This document shows positions 1 to 5,556 of a DNA stretch of 9,668 nt, piece after piece. A program made the position numbers and the translations under genes. Source of the stretch: Phycisphaeraceae bacterium (GTDB lineage Bacteria; Planctomycetota; Phycisphaerae; Phycisphaerales; Phycisphaeraceae); NCBI GenBank assembly GCA_007119405.1, contig SKPT01000622.1, forward strand, positions 1 to 9,668, in the 5' to 3' direction. The first letter of the stretch is position 1; every line of letters begins with the position of its first letter. The notes under the pieces were generated by a model. The model made no database searches and had not been told where the DNA came from. It saw only the letters and a program-made list of their open reading frames with translations.

Positions 1-2761
1 AAACGCCGTCGCCCAGCGCGTCTTTGAGCTGCACGAGCAACGCGCGGGCACGGTTGGCATGGAAATCGGCGCCGAGGCGCATGCCCAAGCCGAACTCGGC
101 GTTGTTCTCGAACAGCGAGTTGATCCAGGCCGGCCCGTGGCCGGCGTCGTTCGCGCGATAGGGCGTGGTCGGCAGGTTACCCCCGTAGATCGACGAGCAG
201 CCGGTGGCGTTGGCGATCAGCGCACGGTCGCCGAAGAGTTGTGTCAGCAGCTTGATGTACGGCGTCTCCCCGCAGCCGGCGCACGCGCCAGAGAACTCGA
301 ACAGCGGCAGCATGAACTGCGAGCCCTTGGCGTCGAGCCGCTTGACACGGTGGCGGTCAACCTCGGGCAGCGACTTGAAGAAGTCGAACTTCTCGCGCTC
401 GGCGCCAACGTGATCACCGCGCGGCTGCATGTTGATCGCCTTGCGTCGCGGGTCGCTCTTGTCCCGGCTCGGGCAGACGTTCACGCAGAGCTGACAGCCC
501 GTGCAGTCATCCGGCGCCACCTGCACCGTGTACTTCATCCCGCGCAGGTCCGGTGCCTTGTAGTCGAGTATGTTGAAGGCCTGCGGCGCGCTTGCCGCGG
601 ACTCGGGCTCGAACACCGCCGTGCGGATCGCCGCGTGCGGACACACCAGCGCGCACTTGTTGCACTGGATGCACAACTCCGGCTCGAGGATCGGGATCTC
701 CTGGGCGATGCCGCGCTTCTCGTACTGCGTCGTGCCCGTGGGCCACGTACCGTCGATCGGGAACCGCGACACCGGCAGCGTGTCGCCTCGGCCGGCCAAC
801 AGCGTGGCGGTGACCTCGCGGACGAAGTCGGGCGCGTCGTCGGTGACGAGCCCCGGCCGGGCGGGTCCGTCGCTGTCAGCAGCTTCGGGCACCGCCACCT
901 CGTGCAGGTGCTCGATCGCCATGCCCACGGCCTCAAAGTTCCGCCGCACGAGCTCCTCGCCCTTCTTGCCGTAGGTCTTCTCGATCGCGTCCTTGATCAG
1001 CGCCACGGCCCGGTCGATGGGCAGGACGTTGGTGATGGCGAAGAAGCAGACCTGCATGACGGTGTTGATCCGCCGGCCCATTCCGGCACGGCGTGCGACG
1101 TCGTAGGCGTCGATGGTGTAGAACCGCAGCCGCTTGTCGATGATCTGCGCTTGCACATCGCGCGGCAGGTGGTGCCAGACCTCGTCTTTGGCATACGGCG
1201 CGTTGAGCAGGAAGGCCGCGCCCGGTCGGGCATAGCCAAGCACGTCATCTTTCTCGATGAACTGGAACTGATGGCAGCCGACGAAATCGGCCTCGTCGAT
1301 GAGATACGGCATGCGCACAAGCCCGTCGCCGAAGCGCAGGTGAGATACGGTCTTGGTGCCGGCCTTGCGGGAGTCGAAGACGAAATAGCCCTGTACGTCC
1401 TGATCGGTGTGCTCGCCGATGATCTTGATCGAGTTGCGGTTGGCGCCGACCGTGCCGTCCGCGCCGAGGCCGACGAACACCGCCTGGAGCACGCCGGTGG
1501 TGTCGAGGTGGAACGCGGGGTCGACCTCGAGCGATAGATGCGTCACATCGTCGACGATGCCGACGGTGAACTGCGATTTGGGCTGGTCGCATTTGAGTTC
1601 ATCGAGCACGGCCTTGGCCATCGCGGGCGTGAACTCCTTGCTGGAGAGCCCGTAGCGCCCGCCGATGACGCGCGGCAGCGGCCCGGACCACACGCCGGCC
1701 CACATCGCCTCGGTGAGCGCCGTCACCACGTCCTGGCGCAGCGGCTCGGCGACCGCGCCGGGCTCCTTGGTGCGATCGAGCACCGCCACGCCGCGCACCG
1801 TCGGCGGCAGCGCATCGACCATCGCTCGCCAACTGAACGGACGGAACAGGCGAACCTTCAGCAGCCCGACGCGCTCGCCACGCTCTCGAAGGTGCGCCAC
1901 CGTCTGTTCAAGTGTCGTGCACGCCGAGCCCATCGCCACCACCACGCGCTCCGCCTCGGGGTCGCCCACGTACTCGAACAGGCGATACTGCCGGCCCGTG
2001 TGACGCGCGAACGCGTTCATCGCCTGCTGCACGGCGTCGGGGCACGCGTCGTAGAAGGGGTTGGCGGCCTCGCGGCCCTGGAAGAAAGCGTCGGGGTTCT
2101 GGGCTGTTCCACGCAAGCGAGGATGCTCCGGCGTCAGGGCGCGGTCGCGGTGCGCCTGCAGGGCATCGGGGTCGATCATCTGCGCGAGCGTTTTGTTGTC
2201 GAGGCGCGCGATGCGATTGATCTCGTGCGACGTGCGGAAGCCGTCGAAAAAGTGAATCACCGGCACGCGCGAGGTGAGCGTCGCGGCCTGGCCGATGCAC
2301 GCCATGTCGTGCGCTTCCTGCACCGTGTTGGACGCGAGCATGGCCGTGCCGATCTGTCGGCACGCCATCACGTCCGAGTGGTCGCCGAAGATCGACAGCG
2401 CGTGCGTGGCGACGGTCCGCGAGGCGACGTGCATGCAAAATGGCGTGAGCTCGCCGGCGATCTTGTAGAGGTTCGGGATCATCAGCAGCAGGCCCTGCGA
2501 CGCGGTGAACGTCGTCGCCAGGGCCCCGGTCTGCAGGCCGCCATGCACCGCGCCGATGGCGCCGGCCTCGGACTGCATCTCCACAACCTCGGGCACCCGG
2601 CCCCAGAGATTGACCCGGCCCTTGGCGGACCATTCGTCCGCCAACTCGCCCATCGCCGACGAGGGCGTGATCGGGTAGATCACAATCAGCTCGTTGAGCC
2701 GATGCGCCACGTCGGCAACTGCCTCGTTGGCATCCACGATCATCGCCTGGGCACGGTTCAT
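1..2761 (-). CDS. nifJ: Pyruvate:ferredoxin (flavodoxin) oxidoreductase, NifJ type, 3' end outside window
   Basis: This cytoplasmic enzyme oxidatively decarboxylates pyruvate with CoA to acetyl-CoA and CO2, passing electrons to ferredoxin or flavodoxin. About 920 residues are visible in one uninterrupted minus-strand frame. Single-chain NifJ proteins are usually near 1,170-1,200 residues, so roughly the last 250 are missing at the window edge. Domain order is canonical: the N-terminal pyrimidine-binding domain with YPITPSSAMGE at residues 29-39 and TFTASQGLLLMIPNLYKIAGE soon after; a transketolase C-like domain with LDRTKEPG and GGRYGLSSKEF; a 2x[4Fe-4S] ferredoxin domain with CIQCNKCALVC (C697-C707) and CTGCQLCVNVC (C753-C763); then the TPP domain with CAGCGE (C827, C830) and ATGCSSIYGG (C855). 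The last three cysteines match proximal-cluster ligands; the fourth would lie outside the window. The start is supported by an AGGAG seven bases upstream and by the DANEAVADVAHRLNE segment typical of family N-termini. The gene is divergent from the sigma factor. Confidence 0.97.
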   Translation of the reverse strand, partial: MNRAQAMIVDANEAVADVAHRLNELIVIYPITPSSAMGELADEWSAKGRVNLWGRVPEVVEMQSEAGAIGAVHGGLQTGALATTFTASQGLLLMIPNLYKIAGELTPFCMHVASRTVATHALSIFGDHSDVMACRQIGTAMLASNTVQEAHDMACIGQAATLTSRVPVIHFFDGFRTSHEINRIARLDNKTLAQMIDPDALQAHRDRALTPEHPRLRGTAQNPDAFFQGREAANPFYDACPDAVQQAMNAFARHTGRQYRLFEYVGDPEAERVVVAMGSACTTLEQTVAHLRERGERVGLLKVRLFRPFSWRAMVDALPPTVRGVAVLDRTKEPGAVAEPLRQDVVTALTEAMWAGVWSGPLPRVIGGRYGLSSKEFTPAMAKAVLDELKCDQPKSQFTVGIVDDVTHLSLEVDPAFHLDTTGVLQAVFVGLGADGTVGANRNSIKIIGEHTDQDVQGYFVFDSRKAGTKTVSHLRFGDGLVRMPYLIDEADFVGCHQFQFIEKDDVLGYARPGAAFLLNAPYAKDEVWHHLPRDVQAQIIDKRLRFYTIDAYDVARRAGMGRRINTVMQVCFFAITNVLPIDRAVALIKDAIEKTYGKKGEELVRRNFEAVGMAIEHLHEVAVPEAADSDGPARPGLVTDDAPDFVREVTATLLAGRGDTLPVSRFPIDGTWPTGTTQYEKRGIAQEIPILEPELCIQCNKCALVCPHAAIRTAVFEPESAASAPQAFNILDYKAPDLRGMKYTVQVAPDDCTGCQLCVNVCPSRDKSDPRRKAINMQPRGDHVGAEREKFDFFKSLPEVDRHRVKRLDAKGSQFMLPLFEFSGACAGCGETPYIKLLTQLFGDRALIANATGCSSIYGGNLPTTPYRANDAGHGPAWINSLFENNAEFGLGMRLGADFHANRARALLVQLKDALGDGV

Positions 2762-2768
2762 GGGCTCG

Positions 2769-2773
2769 CTCCT
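2769..2773 (-). promoter_or_regulatory. Ribosome binding site of nifJ
   Basis: AGGAG on the minus strand lies seven bases before the ATG at 2761. It supports that ATG as the nifJ start. Confidence 0.7.
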
Positions 2774-2958
2774 GTTCCAGCGGCGGCCAACGCTTCGTCG
2801 GTCGCGGTCGTCGGCACCGCGGGGCAAAGGAGACACTACAATCCTCTTATTCTATCCTTCACGAGCTGCACCCCACCATCCCGATAACCGAGGAGTTTCA
2901 TACCCGAATTCCGGGGGCGCACTCATCGGTCGCCGGGATAGCCCGTAGCACGAAGTTT

Positions 2959-2967
2959 TGCGATAAT
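2959..2967 (+). promoter_or_regulatory. Candidate extended -10 promoter for the sigma/anti-sigma genes
   Basis: TGCGATAAT matches the extended -10 form TGnTATAAT with one mismatch in the hexamer. It sits about 40 bases before the sigma-factor ATG, giving a short leader. The sequence 17 bases upstream (TAGCCC) is a poor -35, which extended -10 promoters tolerate. The call rests on the motif alone. Confidence 0.35.
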
Positions 2968-3005
2968 GCCGCAACGATGCCCCGCGCGATGGGGCTCTCA
3001 CGGAT

Positions 3006-3707
3006 ATGACGGACGTTGATAGGGTAGCGACGATGGAAGAGGCGGTGCTGGTCGAGCGAGCCAAAGCCGGCGACTTCGACGCCTTCGAGCAGCTCGTCGG
3101 CCGACATGAGCGACGGCTCTACGCGCTCGCCTGGCACGTGACGCGCAACCATCACGACGCCCAAGACACGGTGCAGAACGCCCTCATGGCGGCGGTCGAG
3201 CATCTTGAGGCGTTTCGCGAGGACGCTTCGTTCAAGACCTGGATCACGCGCATCACCGTCAATCAGGCGCTGAAGCTGCTGCGACGGCGGGGCGGCCGAC
3301 GCGTGGCGGACCCCGCTGAGGACGAGGATCGGGCCGGGATGTCGCCGCCGCAGTTCATCGCCGACTGGCGCGACGATCCTCAGGCTGCGCTGGATCGCCG
3401 CGAGTTGCGCCAGGTGCTCGAAGAAGGAATCGAGCAGTTGCCCGAGGGGCAGCGGCTGGTATTTGTGCTGCGCGATATCGAGGACTTGAGCGTGGCCGAG
3501 ACCGCCGAGACACTGGGCATCTCGGCTGCTAACGTCAAGGTGCGCCTGCTGCGGGCGCGCCTGGCGCTGCGCGAGCATCTGACCCGCCGATTTGGCGACG
3601 AGGCGACGCGACGCGAGCCCGGCCACGCTGGGCATGACCACGACCAACTGCTGGAGAAGCTCAGAACCCGCGCCACGGACCCTTCTGACGACGGAGCCGA
3701 GCCATGA
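3006..3707 (+). CDS. ECF-family RNA polymerase sigma factor (RpoE/SigR-like)
   Basis: This is a group IV sigma70-family factor that directs RNA polymerase to stress promoters. The 233-residue product has region 2 at about residues 20-95 (AGDFDAFEQLVGRHERRLYA, then SFKTWITRITVNQALKLLRRR) and region 4 at about 130-195, with helix-turn-helix LSVAETAETLGISAANVKVR. There is no region 1 or 3, as expected for ECF factors. A roughly 40-residue linker joins the two regions. After region 4 there is an unusual hydrophilic tail of about 35 residues with clustered histidines (H207, H210, H212). The start at 3006 has no clear Shine-Dalgarno; Met10 at 3033 is an alternative that keeps all of region 2. The stop codon overlaps the downstream anti-sigma start by four bases (ATGA), so the pair is translationally coupled. 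The ECF assignment is firm; the target regulon is not visible directly. Confidence 0.94.
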   Translation: MTDVDRVATMEEAVLVERAKAGDFDAFEQLVGRHERRLYALAWHVTRNHHDAQDTVQNALMAAVEHLEAFREDASFKTWITRITVNQALKLLRRRGGRRVADPAEDEDRAGMSPPQFIADWRDDPQAALDRRELRQVLEEGIEQLPEGQRLVFVLRDIEDLSVAETAETLGISAANVKVRLLRARLALREHLTRRFGDEATRREPGHAGHDHDQLLEKLRTRATDPSDDGAEP

Positions 3708-3964
3708 GGTGCGACGAACTGCTGGCCATCCTCAACGAGTACATTGACGGCGAGATCGATCCGCGCGTCTGCGACGAGCTCGAGGCGCACCTGGCCGAGT
3801 GCGACCCCTGCCGCGTGGTCGTGGACAACACCCGCCAGACGATTCGGCTCTATCGCGATGAGCAGGAGATTGAGCTCCCCGCCGAGTTTCGCCAACGGCT
3901 GCACCAGTCCCTGCGCGACAAGTGGCGGCAGCGACAGAGCGACGACCAGTCGAACCAGCCGTGA
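3704..3964 (+). CDS. Soluble zinc-binding anti-sigma factor (ZAS / zf-HC2 type)
   Basis: This 86-residue protein probably binds and inactivates the sigma factor encoded immediately upstream, with which it shares an ATGA overlap. It carries the ZAS signature H-x3-C-x2-C as H29, C33 and C36 in the segment AHLAECDPC. Another cysteine, C3, lies 26 residues before the histidine. That equals the spacing between Cys11 and His37 in the redox-sensing anti-sigma factor RsrA of Streptomyces. A further cysteine is C23. No transmembrane segment is present, so the protein is cytoplasmic, unlike membrane-anchored anti-sigma factors of the RseA kind. The family commonly senses a signal through zinc release or disulfide formation, but some ZAS proteins are not redox-active. 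Identification as the cognate anti-sigma factor is strong from position and fold; thiol sensing is inferred from the cysteine pattern. Confidence 0.88.
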   Translation: MRCDELLAILNEYIDGEIDPRVCDELEAHLAECDPCRVVVDNTRQTIRLYRDEQEIELPAEFRQRLHQSLRDKWRQRQSDDQSNQP

Positions 3965-3979
3965 CCGCCTCGGGGGGCG

Positions 3980-4011
3980 GGGGCCGGGATATCGGCCGCG
4001 TCGGTGGCCCC
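3980..4011 (+). other. GC-rich hairpin after the anti-sigma gene
   Basis: GGGGCC (3980-3985) can pair with GGCCCC (4006-4011). A competing inner stem pairs GGCCG (3982-3986) with CGGCC (3993-3997). Only a short T run (AATTT, 4016-4020) follows, so this is at best a weak terminator or attenuator between the sigma pair and the thioredoxin gene. Confidence 0.3.
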
Positions 4012-4032
4012 GGCGAATTTCTCAGAATTGCC

Positions 4033-4058
4033 TGTAACCTTTCGCCCGCTCGTGGGTC
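4033..4058 (+). promoter_or_regulatory. Possible ECF-sigma-type promoter upstream of thioredoxin
   Basis: TGTAACC at 4033-4039 contains the AAC core typical of -35 elements recognised by ECF sigma factors. At ECF-like distance downstream lies CGTGGGTC (4051-4058), which may hold a -10 element, although the exact spacing to a CGTC/GTC core is ambiguous. The motif lies 75 bases before the thioredoxin ATG. If real, the neighbouring sigma factor would be the obvious regulator. Judged by eye, from a single site. Confidence 0.35.
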
Positions 4059-4071
4059 CAATCCGGTGAAC

Positions 4072-4091
4072 GCGGCGCTGCCCGGCGCCGC
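4072..4091 (+). other. Perfect 7-bp hairpin just upstream of the thioredoxin ribosome binding site
   Basis: GCGGCGC (4072-4078) and GCGCCGC (4085-4091) form a perfect, all-GC 7-bp stem with a six-base loop. It ends nine bases before the AGGAGG. It could influence mRNA stability or translation of the thioredoxin gene. In such GC-rich DNA it may also be fortuitous. Confidence 0.35.
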
Positions 4092-4100
4092 CATCACCAC

Positions 4101-4106
4101 AGGAGG
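4101..4106 (+). promoter_or_regulatory. Ribosome binding site of thioredoxin
   Basis: A full-consensus AGGAGG lies seven bases before the ATG at 4114. It decides that start over in-frame upstream ATGs, which would add an N-terminal extension overlapping the anti-sigma gene. Confidence 0.85.
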
Positions 4107-4113
4107 ACCCGCC

Positions 4114-4443
4114 ATGAGCCAAGTTACCGCCATCACAACCGATCGTTTCCACGAGCAGGTGATCCAGAGCCCCGTGCCCGTGCTCGTGGACTTCTATGCC
4201 GACTGGTGCCCGCCCTGCCGGGCGCTGGCGCCGATCCTCGACACGTTGGCACAGCAGGTCGATGGCGAGGCACGGATCGTCAAGGTCAACGTCGATCACG
4301 AGCCCGCGTTGGCACAGAGCTATGGCATCAACAGCATTCCGACACTGCTGGTCTTCGCCGGCGGCCGGGAGGTCGATCGGATCGCAGGCCTGCTCTCACC
4401 GGAACAGTTGCGTCGCAAGCTGGTGCGCGCCGAGGCCGCATGA
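4114..4443 (+). CDS. trxA: Thioredoxin with CPPC active site
   Basis: This is a 109-residue single-domain thioredoxin, a disulfide reductase of cytoplasmic proteins. It aligns with E. coli thioredoxin by residue number: buried Asp at D26, active-site tetrad at 31-35 (WCPPC), and cis-proline P76 in SIPT. The tetrad is Cys-Pro-Pro-Cys instead of the usual Cys-Gly-Pro-Cys, so Gly33 is replaced by Pro. No signal peptide or membrane anchor precedes the domain, so it should act in the cytoplasm. The start is fixed by the strong ribosome binding site. The gene follows the sigma/anti-sigma pair by 149 bp and precedes a membrane peptide and a VKOR homologue, which suggests a disulfide-stress role similar to thioredoxin in the SigR regulon of Streptomyces. 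The fold is certain; the exact redox partner is not. Confidence 0.95.
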   Translation: MSQVTAITTDRFHEQVIQSPVPVLVDFYADWCPPCRALAPILDTLAQQVDGEARIVKVNVDHEPALAQSYGINSIPTLLVFAGGREVDRIAGLLSPEQLRRKLVRAEAA

Positions 4444-4492
4444 TCAGCAAGCAGCGGGCCCGAACGAAACGCGTGGAATGGATCGAACAGCC

Positions 4493-4498
4493 AGGGAG
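4493..4498 (+). promoter_or_regulatory. Ribosome binding site of the small membrane peptide gene
   Basis: AGGGAG lies eight bases before the ATG at 4507. It is the main argument, besides hydrophobicity, that this short frame is translated. Confidence 0.5.
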
Positions 4499-4506
4499 CA
4501 TGAGCG

Positions 4507-4599
4507 ATGACGAGATTGATGCCCGACATGCTCGCAATCACCGTGGTCGCCGCGATCATGGCTGTGCTGCTCACCAGCGCATGGGGCGCGATCGTTTGA
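4507..4599 (+). CDS. Predicted 30-residue single-span membrane peptide
   Basis: This short open frame is missed by usual length cut-offs. It starts MTRLMPDM, and then residues 8-30 form one continuous hydrophobic helix rich in Ala, Val, Ile and Leu (for example AITVVAAIMAVLL), ending TSAWGAIV. A Shine-Dalgarno-like AGGGAG stands eight bases upstream. The gene lies 63 bases after thioredoxin and 100 bases before the VKOR homologue, in the same direction. A short basic N-terminus (R3) before the helix would favour the N-terminus inside. I do not recognise the family. It could be a small accessory subunit of the neighbouring membrane protein, a regulatory peptide, or a chance frame; hydrophobic frames of this length do arise by chance in GC-rich DNA. 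Function unknown. Confidence 0.5.
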   Translation: MTRLMPDMLAITVVAAIMAVLLTSAWGAIV

Positions 4600-4684
4600 C
4601 GCGCGGCCGCAACTCGCCACAGTTCGCCGGCACGACTGCGGATCGACAACGGATAGCGCACAACCAAAGCACCACATCACCGAC

Positions 4685-4692
4685 AAAGGAGG
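4685..4692 (+). promoter_or_regulatory. Ribosome binding site of the VKOR homologue
   Basis: AAAGGAGG lies seven bases before the ATG at 4700 and fixes this start over Met20 inside the hydrophilic N-terminal tail. Confidence 0.85.
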
Positions 4693-4699
4693 AACCGTC

Positions 4700-5413
4700 A
4701 TGCGTGCCCAGAACACGAACGTCAATCTTGATGCCACTGCTCACGCTTCGATCGCGATGCCGGCGGAAGGGGGCAGCGCAGTCGCGGCAAGGCCGACAGC
4801 CCCCCTCACGCACGGACCCTCAACGGCGTTGGCGTATCGCTACGGCCGCGCCACCACGCTGCTTTTCGGACTGTTCACCGGTGTGGCGCTGTTCGGCTGG
4901 ACGGTCAGCACGTTTCTCACCGGCATCCACTTCTGGGCGTTGCCGCTGCCCGAGGGCATCGAGGCCGCCGGCAGCATGCGGGTGATCACCAGCCAGTGGG
5001 CATACGTCGGCGCGGTGCCGTTGGCGCTGCTCGGCGCGGTGTACTATCTGGCTGTGGTGCTCGCGGCGGGGCTCTGGTTCCAGACACGGCACCCGCTGAT
5101 CCTCAAGCTGCTCACGCCGGTGACCGGTCTTGGCGTGCTGCTCTCGGCCGTATTCGTCCATCTTCAGCTTGGCCCCATCGGCGCCATCTGCCCGTTCTGC
5201 ATGATGTCCGCGGGTGCGACCGTCGCGCTGTTTGCCATCGAGCTGGTGATGCTCCGCGGTAGCGACCTGCCTTCGATGCGCACGCTCGTTGCCGATGCCC
5301 GCCGACAGCTCGGGGCCACCTCGTTCGTCTGGCCAGTGATCCTGCTGGCGATCGCCATACTCGCACTGCTGAGCTTCTACGGCGTGACACTGGCGCCGAT
5401 TCCGGGCAATTGA
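4700..5413 (+). CDS. Vitamin K epoxide reductase (VKOR) family membrane protein lacking loop cysteines
   Basis: Bacterial VKOR homologues reoxidise disulfide-forming partner proteins and pass the electrons to membrane quinone, doing the job of DsbB. This 237-residue protein has a hydrophilic Ala-rich N-terminal tail of about 50 residues and five predicted helices at roughly 52-74, 100-127, 130-152, 158-185 and 209-233. The quinone-proximal active site is C164-P-F-C167 at the start of helix 4 (GAICPFCMMSA). The conserved stretch before helix 2 is present (VITSQWAYVGAVPLALLGAV), with S98 at the place of the family's conserved serine. The two loop cysteines that precede it are absent: the nearer position is S92, and there is no cysteine elsewhere in the protein. 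Positive charges lie in the N-tail, the helix 2-3 loop and the helix 4-5 loop. That predicts normal orientation, with the active site facing outward. No thioredoxin domain is fused. Family membership is strong; enzymatic activity is uncertain because the shuttle pair is lost. Confidence 0.85.
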   Translation: MRAQNTNVNLDATAHASIAMPAEGGSAVAARPTAPLTHGPSTALAYRYGRATTLLFGLFTGVALFGWTVSTFLTGIHFWALPLPEGIEAAGSMRVITSQWAYVGAVPLALLGAVYYLAVVLAAGLWFQTRHPLILKLLTPVTGLGVLLSAVFVHLQLGPIGAICPFCMMSAGATVALFAIELVMLRGSDLPSMRTLVADARRQLGATSFVWPVILLAIAILALLSFYGVTLAPIPGN

Positions 5414-5446
5414 GCGCAACGATCAGCGCTCCCCACCACCGTGCAT

Positions 5447-5483
5447 CTGACCGCCTGGGGACGACCGCGCCCCGAGCGGTCAG
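5447..5483 (+). terminator. Terminator-like hairpin after the VKOR gene
   Basis: CTGACCGC (5447-5454) pairs with GCGGTCAG (5476-5483), and GGGG (5457-5460) pairs with CCCC (5470-5473). Between them lie one mismatch and one G-U wobble, making a 14-position stem around a nine-base loop. It is followed by GTCGTTTGTC, which is only moderately T-rich. It starts 33 bases after the VKOR stop and plausibly ends the redox transcription unit, perhaps as a weak intrinsic terminator. Confidence 0.55.
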
Positions 5484-5556
5484 GTCGTTTGTCACCAACA
5501 ACGTCGCCTGGTTGGACTGTGACGCATTGGCCGTGCAGGCGGACCGGCCGTCATGT

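Larger units (their letters stand above)
2762..3005. promoter_or_regulatory. Divergent nifJ / sigma-factor intergenic control region
   Basis: This 244-bp region separates two divergent genes and should hold promoters for both. I see no convincing gene in it. It has the most A+T-rich stretches nearby, around 2837-2860 and 2949-2967. On the minus strand TAGAAT at 2849-2854 could be a -10 box for nifJ, but no -35 box stands at the right spacing. On the plus strand TACAAT at 2837-2842 is a similar orphan. A short imperfect palindrome, CCCGAATTCCGGG, lies at 2904-2916 and could be an operator. Existence of promoters here follows from gene orientation; individual elements are guesses. Confidence 0.5.

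Noticed and set aside
59..2887. Two long plus-strand open frames (59-1537 and 1538-2887) opposite nifJ
   Set aside because: They lie antisense to an intact, motif-rich PFOR frame. Their translations are Arg/Val/His/Leu-rich and look like no family, as expected for shadow frames in GC-rich coding DNA.
2883..2889. GATAACC as an autoregulatory ECF promoter for the sigma gene
   Set aside because: It shares TAACC with the motif upstream of thioredoxin, but the sequence at -10 distance does not resemble the thioredoxin site, and the resulting leader would be long.
3922..4113. N-terminally extended thioredoxin starting at 3922
   Set aside because: The extension overlaps the anti-sigma gene, has no homology to thioredoxins, and the consensus AGGAGG at 4101-4106 points to the ATG at 4114.
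4206..4985. A 259-codon plus-strand frame running across thioredoxin, the gap and the VKOR gene, including an ATG overlapping the thioredoxin stop (ATGA at 4440)
   Set aside because: It overlaps two well-supported genes in another frame, and its product is Arg-rich with no domain. The ATGA overlap alone is weak evidence without a Shine-Dalgarno.
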